Assembly: GCA_029237695.1 (NCBI GenBank)
Contig: CM055275.1
Location: forward strand, 9,994,899 to 10,058,898
Origin: Conchocele bisecta
Taxonomy: Eukaryota; Mollusca; Bivalvia; Lucinida; Thyasiridae
Reading direction: 5' to 3'
DNA length: 64,000 nt
In this document: in pieces, positions 22,832 to 33,640 of the stretch
How the letters are laid out: each line of letters opens with the position of its first letter
Numbering within the stretch: position 1 is the stretch's first letter
Translations under genes and position numbers: made by a program
Notes under the pieces: generated by a model
What the model was told of the DNA's origin: nothing
What the model saw: the letters and a program-made list of their open reading frames with translations, nothing else
Databases searched by the model: none

Positions 22832-23441
22832 AGTCTGCCTTACAATAATTCGCATGTTGCGGAATGGTGGTACATGTAGGTGCGAAACGATCCGCCTGTA
22901 AACGATCCGGGCCGAACCACAGGTACATGTATTAGCGATATTTTAAAAGGGACGAAACAAGGCCGCCTCGCCAAGCCGTCGCCGAAGGTATTTGCGTTAG
23001 TAACTTGTACAGTTTTAACGCTTTCAATATGTCACGGCTCCAGGTTTAAAGCGTTACGTTTCAACGTTTCAACCTCGTTAGTATACGCCAAAGTGTTACA
23101 ACGCCTTTGCTAGTATTACACGCTAGAGGTTTGACAACGTGTACCGACCGTATTATGTTTTAAACAATGTACAACGCTTTTAAACTAACGTTTGATAATA
23201 TATTACTCGTGGGACCGTATTATTACGTTTAAACAACGTTATACAAGCTTTTAAACTAAACGTTTTGCAAATGTGTATATACGCCTTGTAGAACGTATTA
23301 TACGTTTAAACAACGTATTACAACGCTACTTACAGCAATCGTTGTGTTCGCGTTGCGTTAAGCGTTGCCGTCGCAAGTTAGCGTTCTGCGTTGAGTTTGC
23401 ACGTGTTGTCTACGGAAAGTGGACAAAAACAGACGCACAGT
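22832..23441 (-). repeat. CGTT-rich element end, truncated by the N gap
   Basis: On the minus strand it matches the left ~500 bp of the 35,218-36,933 element. It begins with CCGTAGACAACAC, passes through repeated CGTTGTTTAAACGTATAATA segments, and includes TTGTTTCGTCCCTTTTAAAA. Its outer terminus is at about 23,441, only about 130 bp beyond the stop codon of the polymerase, and its interior points into the gap. Whether it is part of the same mobile element as the polymerase is not settled. Confidence 0.65.
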
Positions 23442-23574
23442 AACACGCGTCGTTTTTTATTCGTAGTTGCGCGAGAGTCCTAATTGTTGTTGACTGTAAC
23501 GATTTTCACTAACGCGTCTTTCATTTTCCGATATTCCTCTTGTTTTGTTGCTACTTTTATCTATAATGTGTTTT

Positions 23575-26500
23575 TCATCCTTCTGTAGTTTCACTTAGTA
23601 CTCGTTTATATCTATCCCAATTTAAATTGTTTGTTCTCTTGGACATTCCTTTCGCAGAGTTTTTATTAATTAATTCTTTAGAATTATCAAAATTAGTGGA
23701 AATAAATTTTTTTACGAAATAACACTTACTAGATAACGCTAATGCCCTATCTCCGCTAAATTCCATTTTGAAAAGTCCGTGCTCGCTTTCGCTCCATTTA
23801 TCCCAAGCCAACCATTTATTTTTTTATTTTTCAAACTCGTCTAGTAAGTTAGGTCTAATCAATTCCTCTATTGTTTTTCCACTAACTCCTATATACATAC
23901 TATCCGTGTCCATCTGTATTAATTCAAAGTCTTCTCTTTTTACGTATTTGTCTAGAATTTCGTAGTAAAATTCCAACATTCTTAATGTAGCTAGTTGATA
24001 AACCGCGATTCCACAGTGGAAGGGTCTCTTTACTGCACACCGAGGTTTTCGGGAAGATGTTTCGTACGCATCTCCTATCTCTTCCAAATCGTCAAAGAAT
24101 GCAGATCTTAATGCTTTGTCAACACAGGTTTCGTCTTGCGTATATGTCGTTTTTAAATGTCTCTCTGTTGCCTCTATCATTTTTCCACAACACGAGTTTC
24201 CTAATAATTTCATTATATCCGCTACTGGTTTCTTATTTGGTTCTACATCGCCCGTTCGTCTTGCGGCTGTAACTTCTTTTGCCCACCATTCGAATGGTTT
24301 TCCGCTAATATAATCTATAACCCGATGAACTCCAGTTATTTCTAGGACGTGTTTTAAATACCATTTCAATAGTGGTGCATACAGCAATACTTTAGTGGCG
24401 GTCATAGATCCCACCAATTTTTTTCCATCTCCTCTTGTTCGGCCGGTATCATCCAAATATTTTAACATGTGTGTGGGAACTTCATCAACCTCTACAACAC
24501 GATTTATAAAAAGTGGAGACATTTCAGAAAACTTATCTTTTAAGTTATTGGGAACCTCTATATCAACCTCCGCAAACCCAAACCAGTCTCCATATAAAAC
24601 TCTTTTACAAAACTTTTTAATAAATTTAGGGTTATGTGGGTTATCTGTATGGTGTATAGTTTATCTCCCACACGGCATCTCTTTATTTAACGTAGATAAA
24701 TATAACGCGCTTGCATCATACCCCAAAACAGCCTTGCAAGGTTTGGAACCAACTCTAATATTTCAAACACCGGCTTCTGCATATCGTGTAAATACTATTG
24801 ATGGACCACCAACTAGAGCGTCTTTCATCATTTCGTATGTTTCTTCTTTTGGTGCATATAGAGCATCCTCCGGTATAATCGTCTTTGAAGATTGTTGTTC
24901 TTTAATGGTTCCTCTCAATAAATATTGTATAGCTACTCCAGGTAGTGTTACCGCATCTTTGAAAATATCCACACCTCTGTGTTTATAAAATTCACACATT
25001 TTCTCCACCGCTTCTAGGAACGATGCTACTTCTAAATCGTTATAATATTTCAACCAATCTCTGAAGGTTTCCATATTCTCTTCTTCGAAAATTCTACGAC
25101 ATTTGCTTAATTCTGTTTCATCTAGTAACATTTTCCCAGATAGTTTGGAATACCAATTCTCTGTATCAGGTAGTCCTGGGTAATCCAGTTTGTCTGGAGA
25201 ATCGAACCACTCGTAAGGAAAGAAAGATTTCTGTCCTTTGCAGTCGTAGGCTTTTATCCAACTATCGTAACTTACACCAGGTCCTAGGTAAAGTATTACA
25301 TCAAGAAATCTAAACTCTGGAGTAAATAGAAATATTGTTGCGTTTGCACGTTTTCCGACCATTACTTTCTTTGTTGTTGATGCCAGTTCGCCTACTAGAT
25401 ATTTCTTTATTAAGTTTATATCGTACTTTACTGCTGTTAAAAAACCTATAACCGGTACTTGATATATCCACTGTTCGATCTTGGCGATTTGGTTTTTACG
25501 TAAATGTTCTGTATTAAACCCATATCTTAACCATACTTCTTCTCTTATAGCTTTTCCCCTCACTTTAAAATCTTCTACGAATTTTTCTATAAGTTTTGCG
25601 GGATCTTTATCACAAATATGAGTTACTGTTCCTGAGAAATTATCTCCTATGCTAACGCTTACCGGAACGTGCTCAGCTTCGTATTCTAAACTATTACCGA
25701 GAGTTTCAAATTCTGGGTTGAGATATGCCTCAAAATCGTATACTATCTGATATGGATAAAGAGTAGTGTCGCAACCGATCTTTATGTCTTTACCCGTCCT
25801 TTGGAATTCGCATTCCCACATAACTACTAGGTTGAATTCTTTGCTTCTTCTAATAAATGTATCTCTTCTCATAGTGGATGCGCGTTCTTCTTTTCTATGC
25901 TTTGCATGAATCTCACACCCGTGCCAGTAACAGCCGTGATATTGATATACGGTATTGGTTTCTGTACAGTATCCATCTACTGGAGCTCCTAAAATCCATC
26001 TTTCGCCCCCGTGTCCGCACTGTTCGTGGTGAATGTGAATTCCCTCCTGCTTTTCCACAGAGTGCATCCAATCGATCGCCCCATAACTGTTAGAACTTTT
26101 TGGGTAGAACGTTTTCTCGAACGACGAACGCGGGCGCTCTAAATAAGTACCATCACATTTTACTTTTGTCTCACCTTTCATACATTTTGGTCCGTGTCTC
26201 TTCATATTACTCGCTTTCGTGAATTTCTGTTTGCAATTATCGCAGGCGTAAATTTTAGATCGGTTTTTAAGGTTTTTTATCATAAATGCGTGATTATTAA
26301 ACAGTCCTATTGTCATTGGTTTATTACCTATTGCCTTATAGTGTGCTGGTACCTTTTTCAACCACCATACGCCACATTCGGTGGGTTGATATACTTCTAT
26401 ACCGATGTTAAAAAATTCTTCAACCTTTTTCAGATCTGAAAAAGGTATTAGTGAAACCACATTACTACCGAAATATTGCTTACTAAGCTCTTTTGCCTTG

Positions 26501-27397
26501 TCCGTGCATCTGTCAGGTCTTTTACCTGTCATATGCATAGCTAGATACCTGAACAGACAAAGGTCGTCATTATACTTATCCAAAGAATACATACCTTTTC
26601 TATTCCTCAACCATTCTGGAAGTTCTCCTCCTGCCGCTTCTTTTGATTGTAGTCCCAAATTTACTGCCCTGTATTAGCTTTACAAAAACCTCTACCCATC
26701 TTACAAACTTCCACTTTGTATTTGGTCTGTCTATTTTATCGGACATTATTCGTGTTTGCTCCTTATCTAACAACCAATTTTTAACGGTTTTCATTGATGA
26801 TAGTGGTTCGCTACCACCGAGATTTTTGTGCATTATTATAGTTATAGGTTTTCCATTTTTAGTTTCCTCCATATGTTCTATCTTGTAAGAATATGAATAT
26901 CTCAAATAAAAATTGGTTGTTAGATACGGAGCGAGTTTATCGGACATGCGTTCAGACTCGTTAATGTCAATGTTTTTACGAAAGGATAATGTAACTACCC
27001 GTCTTCCATTTTCTACCTTTTCCAATGTTTCATCATGAGCCCCCAATATTTCTTCACCTTTTTCCATTATCGCGCGAACGATAGATTTTTTCTTATTATT
27101 TGGTATTGGGTCGCCTGTGCGTCTGGAATTGGTGATTGAAGGTTTTATTACACTAGCCCTTAACCCCGCAATACTTTCTTTTTGAATTCTGTTACCAACT
27201 TCCTCTGCTAGTGAGAGGTCTTTAAAGGCGCCTCGTCTGTGGGCGCGGGTAAACCGCTTCATAAACGCCTCAATCTTTGTGGCGTTTATCAACTTTGTCA
27301 ACACACTAACTCTCAATCGTTTACTATAAGTAATCCCTAGAGATTCGGCTTCTCTTCTCAATTACTCAATTTCTGCTATAGTTTCTGGCGTTGTCAT
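23575..27397 (-). pseudogene. Polinton/Maverick-type protein-primed family B DNA polymerase, broken
   Basis: About 3.8 kb, the expected size of a polinton/adintovirus-like polymerase that would copy the element from a protein primer. In order on the minus strand: a SAP-like N-terminus (27.36-27.27k); a C2H2-like finger CDNCKQKF...H...C (about 26,180-26,250); a Vsr-like nuclease signature HGCYWHGC (about 25,914-25,938) with VVMWECEF (about 25,803-25,830); exonuclease motif I DFEAY (about 25,725); polymerase motif A YDASALYL (about 24,700-24,722); motif B KLLGNSCCG (about 24,180-24,212); motif C DTDS (about 23,900-23,913); and a C-terminal LSSKCYFVKKF block. Breaks: an in-frame stop at 27,362-27,364, a shift near 26,660, a stop near 24,763 with a further disruption before 24,522, and a shift in an A-run near 23,815. 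It is therefore a dead copy, or a live one with consensus errors at homopolymers. Confidence 0.88.
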
Positions 27398-27433
27398 ATT
27401 TTCTGTATATATATAACCTATGAAATTTGTCTG

Positions 27434-27484
27434 TTCAATTGGACGTGAAAAGTTTACATCATGTTTTTTTCACGTCCAATTGAA
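27434..27484. promoter_or_regulatory. Perfect 18-bp inverted repeat between divergent genes
   Basis: TTCAATTGGACGTGAAAA at 27,434-27,451 is exactly mirrored at 27,467-27,484 around a 15-base loop. It lies about 37 bp upstream of the polymerase start and 28 bp upstream of the zinc-finger start. The zinc-finger side is an AT-rich, TATA-like stretch (ATATAAATATATAAATATA). A bidirectional promoter/operator or an early replication signal are possible. A transcript terminator is unlikely because both genes point away. Confidence 0.6.
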
Positions 27485-27512
27485 TATAAATATATAAATA
27501 TATATAAATATA

Positions 27513-27821
27513 ATGGAGTGTGTGACTTGTTGTAAGACTTTTGCGTGTAAAGACTATCTACGAAGGCATCTATCGAGACGTAGAAAATTTCCTTCTGTCA
27601 CCCCACAATTTCAATGCCAAAGATGCCCTTGTAAATTCGTTAGTGCCCAAACTCTTTGTAGACATAAGCAACTACGCTGCCCTGTGGCTAAAGGTGAACG
27701 CGGTAGACTAGAGCTGGTAGAATTAGTTGCTGATCTGCGAAATAAATTAGCTATATCGGAGGAGAAAAATGGGGTGTTGGAATTTAAACTATCACTCGCG
27801 GGGGCATTGCAATTGTATTAA
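27513..27821 (+). CDS. Small zinc-finger plus coiled-coil protein, divergent from the polymerase
   Basis: 102 residues and intact. Residues 3-19 form a first finger (C3, C6, F10, L16, H19) whose fourth ligand is not at the usual place. Residues 35-56 form a second one (C35, C38, F42, L48, H51, C56), a C2HC type. Residues 64-95 (ELVELVADLRNKLAISEEKN and following) look like a coiled coil. Small proteins combining a finger with a coiled coil are frequent in large DNA viruses and virus-like mobile elements. The precise function here is unknown: DNA-binding regulator or replication accessory are guesses. It lies next to the polymerase with only the inverted repeat between, which suggests that it belongs to the same element. 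Confidence 0.65.
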   Translation: MECVTCCKTFACKDYLRRHLSRRRKFPSVTPQFQCQRCPCKFVSAQTLCRHKQLRCPVAKGERGRLELVELVADLRNKLAISEEKNGVLEFKLSLAGALQLY

Positions 27822-27995
27822 TGATTTCGACTTTTTTCAAAATCATTTTCACCAAAAATTCATAAATTTGCTGTCGGGAGACAATTTCCTCGTTAACCAA
27901 TTTTTGGGTTTTTCGAGGGTGGTGGGGGTGTTATAGAGGGGTAGAAACGATACCACGGTAGGTGGTATCCATTTTGACTCCCTCTATACTACTCA

Positions 27996-30518
27996 TATAT
28001 ATGTAGACCTGTACGGGATGTTTCATATCAGTCATCAATATTAAACATCATTAAGAGTTTGCAAACATGCCCATCAGTTTAACATTGTGAAAACACAGAA
28101 CAATATGACGAATATAAAATCACATGCAAATTATGGTCGGTGAAGAAATCTTACAAATTTCCCTACTACGATAGTAAAGACACGAATCACTGCTATGTTT
28201 TGTTTGCATCCATCCTTCCATCTACACTTAATGTGGTATACTGTAGGCTGTGTATCACTATCAAATAGATCACAGTAAATTAAACAAAACTTGAAAATAT
28301 TAAAAACAAAAATACCATATTCACTTAAATGTGGTATGTAGGCTGTGTATCACTATCTATAGATCACCAGTAAATTATTAAACTTCGGAAAATAATAAAA
28401 CAAAATACCATTAAAACATCTTAAATTAAATTGTGGTTAAATACCTTGTGGGATGTGGTATAACTATCAAATTTGTTCACAGTAAATTAAAAAACCTTGA
28501 AAAATATTAAAACAAAATACCATCTTCACTTAATGTGGTATTACCGTTTGGCGGTGTACACTATCCAAATAGATCCACAGTAAATTTAAACTTTGAAAAT
28601 AATTAAACAAAACCAAAATACCAATCTACACTTAAATTGTGGTAAATTTTAAAACCGTAGGCTGTGGTATCAACTATCAAATGATCACCAGTAAAATTAA
28701 ACTTGAAAATTTTAAAACAAAAATACCTTCTACATTAAGGTGGTATTGTAGGCTGTGTATCACTATTCAAAATAGATCACAGTAAATTTAAACAAATTGA
28801 AAGAATTTTAAACAAAATACCAATCTACACTTAATGTGGTTAAATTAAACTTGTTTTAAAGGGGCTGTGTGTATCACTATCAAATAGATCACAGTAAATT
28901 AAATTGAAAATATTAAACAAAATACCATACTTAACTACTATGAAAATGGTATACTGTGCTGTGTATCACTATCAAATAGATCACAGTAAATTAAACTTGA
29001 AAATATTAAACAAAATACCATCTACACTTAATGTGGTATACTGTAGGCTGTGTATCACTATCAAATAGATCACAGTAAATTAAACTTGAAAATATTAAAC
29101 AAAATACCATCTACACTTAATGTGGTATACCGTGGCTGTGTATCACTATCATAGTCACAGTAAACTTATACAAAATACCTACTTAATGTGGTATACTGTA
29201 GGCTGTGTATCACTATCAAATAGATCACAGTAAATTAAAACTTGATATAAACAAAATACCATCTACACTTAATGTGGTATACCGTAGGCTGTGTATCACT
29301 ATCAAATAGATCACAGTAAATTAAACTTGAAAATATTAAACAAAATACCATCTACACTTAATGTGGTATACTGTAGGCTGTGTATCACTATCAAATAGAT
29401 CACAGTAAATTAAACTTGAAAATATTAAACAAAATACCATCTACATGTGGTATACGTAGGCTGTGGTATCACTATCAAATAGATACAGTAAATTAAACTT
29501 GAAAATATTTAAACAAAAATACCATCTACATTATGTGGTACTGTAGGCTGTGTATCACTATCAAATAGATCACAGTAAATTAAACTTGAAAATATTAAAC
29601 AAAATACCATCTACACTTAATGTGGTATACTGTAGGCTGTGTATCACTATCAAATAGATCACAGTAAATTAAACTTGAAAATATTTAAAAAATACACCAT
29701 GGTGGAGGCCTTTTTTAAAATGGCCACAATTTTCAGATATTTAAGTGATATTTATGAGAATGATATTCAAATCTATGATACTACATACATCGTGAGATAA
29801 AAAAAGAATAATATTATTTCTATTTTAGTGACATTATGCCAGTTACCCATATCCACATAATATTGCTGGCGGCCATTTTTGAAAATGGCTGCCATTTTTG
29901 TCATGTGACAAATCTGAGATATCTCTATAGCTAAAAATAGTTAAAATAATGTTTCCGAACAGTGCACCAAATGTCATGCTTGTATCACAAAATGTCATGC
30001 TTGTATCACAAAATGTACAATTCTCTGACATATCGATTCCGCTATGAGACATTTTCTGGCAAAATAAATATTAATTCACCATTATCCCACGTATTGATTT
30101 GCATTATTATTCATTTTATACCAGATGCAAATTTCCACACTGATATAAGGGGCGATAACCGTGTTTACGTAAAATGTTAACGGACATTAATATTTATTCT
30201 CTGTAATTATTTTTTCATGTGCAATGCTCATACTTTATAATTTGTCGAAAATATTACTTTTTCAGATGAGACATTTAATTAGGACAACTAATTAAACATA
30301 TCATGTGAAAATTCCTGATACCACCGCGAGTCACTATCAGTAAAATAAATATTACTAAATTAATATATATGTATAGCGTGCACGTGTAATGTTTAGGGCT
30401 GGTGGAATAGTGACACACTTATTTAATTCCTATAGCAAACATTCTGCGCATACTGAGTGGGTATGTACCATTACAGGACTCAACCCGGCTTCTGCTTATT
30501 GTGACTCATTTGTTTCAG
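27996..30518 (+). repeat. Block R copy 1, containing the 89-bp satellite
   Basis: It starts abruptly at ATATATGTAGACCTGTACGG, the sequence also found at 37,025 and 56,975, so the Polinton-like fragment ends at about 27,990. It continues into the satellite (28,205-29,690). It then resumes unique block R sequence with AAAATGGCTGCCATTTTTGT palindromes up to the Thr-rich exon. The 27,822-27,990 stretch is AT- and G-rich with no gene. Confidence 0.75.
28205..29690. repeat. 89-bp satellite, about 16-17 units
   Basis: The unit runs CTGTAGGCTGTGTATCACTA to CTTAATGTGGTATA; unit starts at 29,041 and 29,130, and at 29,282 and 29,371, are 89 bp apart. Units between about 28,260 and 28,960 have many extra or missing bases in A and T runs, while later units are almost exact. 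All other block R copies have a single unit. Confidence 0.9.
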
Positions 30519-30728
30519 CGACAACTACAACTGCGACGACTACCACGGTTGCCGAGCCAACGACAACTACCATAGTTACCGAACCAACCACAAATACAAC
30601 AGCTGCCGAAATAACAACAGCCACTACAACTACGCAAGCTCCAGATAGTACAGTTACTACCACAAAAGGTCCTACCACAAAAGCTCCAAATAACACAGTC
30701 ACTACTAGCCAGACACCTGGAGCAGCAG
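30519..30728 (+). CDS. Thr-rich linker exon (segment B copy 1)
   Basis: A 210-bp exon (TTTGTTTCAG acceptor, GTAATG donor) in phase 1-1. It encodes 70 residues rich in Thr with PTTTTIVTEPTTNTTAAEI, TQAPDSTVTTTKGPTTKAPN and a PGAAG end. No cysteine, so it is a spacer. Likely O-glycosylated. It is followed by 30,729-31,870, non-coding block sequence. Confidence 0.65.
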
Positions 30729-31877
30729 GTAATGTCATGGTATCATGTCTGTAAAATCAATTTATCATTTTATGGTTCACCATCAACCATCAATTGGCGT
30801 AAATTCTTAGCTTGGTTTATCTGGGTGTGGAATCAGGTGGTTTCTGAAGTCTGTGACGTTCGTTGTGAAGATTTTAAAGAAAATGTACTGTACAAATCAT
30901 GTCAAAGATTACATCACGTCAAATCATGTTCGGAAACGTTCGGTACCACGTGAACCCTTACCCCGTTACAAGCAAATAACTGTAACAACTTTGTCCTATT
31001 TTAGTGCGAGTGACCAGGGGGCGTTTCACTAAATTTCGTATGACTAAAATGTTCGCAAGTGTTGTCTGTCAATTGCACATTTTCTTGTAAACAATTGTTG
31101 ACAGTCTATGCTCAATATATGTAAATCCATCAATTCAAGTTTCTGGACGATCGTGAATTTAAACTTACGGACATTTTAGTCGTACGAAGTTTAGTGAAAC
31201 GGGCCCCATCTGATAAGCACATCTTATGATGGTGTTGACACTGACCTGATATCCTCTGATCGGAGCTAGACGCTGTATGCCATTCAATCACTAACGATTC
31301 TAGTGTTTCATTATCATGTTCCTGTTTGTGTTATTTTGTGACCTATGTAGCTCCTCGTCAAATAGCACACTCCTGTAGCACGATGACATTCTATTGCTAG
31401 CTATACTTTAAACTTGCTTCATTGATGGAATGACGAACAGTGCACATCCTGTAAAACTGTCAAAACTGTAAAACATAAACAACACATATATGCATGGCTA
31501 TGGGCTTAATGTAACAAATAGCCGGCTTATGCATTTCGGTCCGCGTATATATTCAGAACAAAATATAGCATAATATTTACTCTGTCCTTGAATTCATAAT
31601 GGAAACGCCCATTCAACGTATTGCGCTTATATCCCAGTACATTACATTAGCCCCACGTGACTTCGCGCGACGTTGTTGATTCGTTAAAGTTTGTTTGATG
31701 TCATTAGATTACGTGACGTTGATCGTTGTTGTCAATAACGTCACGCTATTGACCAGCAACGCCGCTGTTCCATGAATTGCGATATAGCGACGTAAAACAA
31801 TAAGATTCATAACTTTTACACCGTATACGGTTATTTACATCTTTGAAACTATCCGAAAATGCATTGTAAATATAAGA

Positions 31878-32017
31878 AATAAAACCATGAGCAGTTACTG
31901 TATTATGAACAACAGTTGGTCTGTTTAAAGTTTGCGATTAGTCCTTCGGACTCAGCGCACATTAAACAGACCAACTGTTGTTCATACTACAGAACACACA
32001 ACAGCCCATGCTTTTAC
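31878..32017. mobile_element. MITE-3, palindromic element
   Basis: Inverse counterpart of 21,687-21,828, with the same arms and GTCCTTCGGACTCAGCG centre. The flanks 31,372-31,877 match contig A to its very end at 22,331. Confidence 0.75.
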
Positions 32018-32358
32018 TATGTAATTAAGTTTTGATGTTCAATTCTCGTACTTTATAATCTGTCGAAATTATTTCTTTTTCAGATAAGACATTTAATTAG
32101 TACAACTAATTAAAAATATAATGTCTCATTTGCATGTGAAAATGGCTGATACCACAACGCGTCACTATCAGTAAAATAAATATAACTAAATGATTATAAT
32201 GTTTATAGCGGGCACGTGTAATTTTTAGGCCTGGTGGAATAGTGACACACTTATACTCTTATTTAATTCCTATAAAGTACATTGTGTACCTACTTAGTGG
32301 GCATGTGCCTTTATAGGACTCAACCCGGCTTCTGCTTATTGAGACTCATTTGTTTCAG

Positions 32359-32568
32359 TGACAACCACAACTGTGACGACTACCACGGTTACCGAACCAA
32401 CGACAACTACCATAGTTACCGAACCAACCACAAATACAACAACTGCCAAAATAACAACAGCCACTACAACTACACAAGTTCCAGATACTACAGTTACTAC
32501 CACAAAAGGTCCTACCATAAAAGATCCAAATACCACAGTCACTACTAGCCGGACACCAGGAGCAGCAG
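32359..32568 (+). CDS. Thr-rich linker exon (segment B copy 2)
   Basis: A 210-bp phase 1-1 exon, the direct counterpart of the segment A exon at 20,255-20,464. It differs from copies 1, 3 and 4 by substitutions such as KITTATTTTQVPDTTVTT. Frame and borders are intact. Confidence 0.65.
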
Positions 32569-33414
32569 GTAATTGCATGGTATCATGTTTGTAAAACGAA
32601 TTTATCACTATATATTGACCATCAACCATTGGCGTATATCTTAGCTTGGTTTATTAGGGTGTGGAATCACATGGTTTCCGAACGCTGTGTCGTCAAGTCA
32701 AATTCTTCCGTTTGTTGTGAAGATTTTAAAGAACATATGCTGTACAAATGATGTCATAGATTACATCACGTCAACTCATGTTCGGAAACGTTCGGTACCA
32801 CGTGAACCCATATCCCGTTACGAGCAAATACCTGTAACAACTTTGTCCGATTTTTAGTGTGAATGGCCAGGGGACGTTTCACTGAATGTCGTATGACTAA
32901 AATTTGCTTAAGTTTTGTCTGTCAATTTGACATTTTCTTGTAAATAATTATTGGCAGTCTATGATCAATCCATCAATTGAAATTTCCAGACGATCCTAAA
33001 TTTGCACTTACGTACATTTTCGCTGTACGAAGTTTAGTGAAACGGGCCCCAGCTGACAAGTACACATTGACATTGACCTGATATCACCACCCGTCTGATC
33101 AGAGCTAGACGCTGTTTGCCATTCAATCAATAAGGATTCAAGTATTTCATTATCATATTCCTGTTGGTGTGATTTTGTGACCTGTGTAGCTCCTCGTCAA
33201 ATAGCACACTCCTGTAGCACGATAACGTTCTATATTGTTTGCTATATGCTACAAACCTGTTTCATTGATGCAATGACGAATATTGCAGATTCTGTCACAC
33301 TGTAAAACATACACACATATATGCATGGCGATTAGACCTTCGGACTCAACCCACTTTAAACAGATACACTGCTGTTCATACTACAGGAAACGCAACAGCC
33401 CATGGTTTTATTAT

Positions 33415-33640
33415 GCCCCCGCCACCGAATGGTGAGGGGGGGCATATAGTGTTACCGGCGTCCGTACGTACGAAACCTTAATGCTCGGGTAAATGGCTGC
33501 CCTGTGACAAATCCACATTGGTCCCGCCCCCACTAAGCCCAGGGTCAAGGTCAAAGTCTTGATGCGTTTGAAACCTTAACGCTCGGGTAAATGGCTTATA
33601 ATTTCTGTTTCCTTGCTCGGATCTGCTTCACTTTTCACAC
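33415..33640. repeat. Single unit of the AAGGTCAAGGTC array family
   Basis: CCCCGCCACCGAATGGTGAG lead-in, then one GACAAATCCACATTGGTCCC / AGCCCAGGGTCAAGGTC unit. It joins directly to the transposon-like pseudogene. Lead-in is shared with 39,185 and 58,755. Confidence 0.75.

Noticed and set aside
22173..22928. Long open frames on both strands around the first gap
   Set aside because: They consist almost entirely of N translated as unknown residues; the same holds for frames over 61,174-61,872.
24395..24988. 197-codon plus-strand frame inside the polymerase region
   Set aside because: It is antisense to polymerase sequence with recognisable motifs and shows no protein family features of its own.
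27262..27361. Separate gene upstream of the polymerase
   Set aside because: The frame at 26,600-27,361 runs into the polymerase N-terminal region with only a frameshift between them, and its end resembles the usual N-terminal part of this polymerase family.
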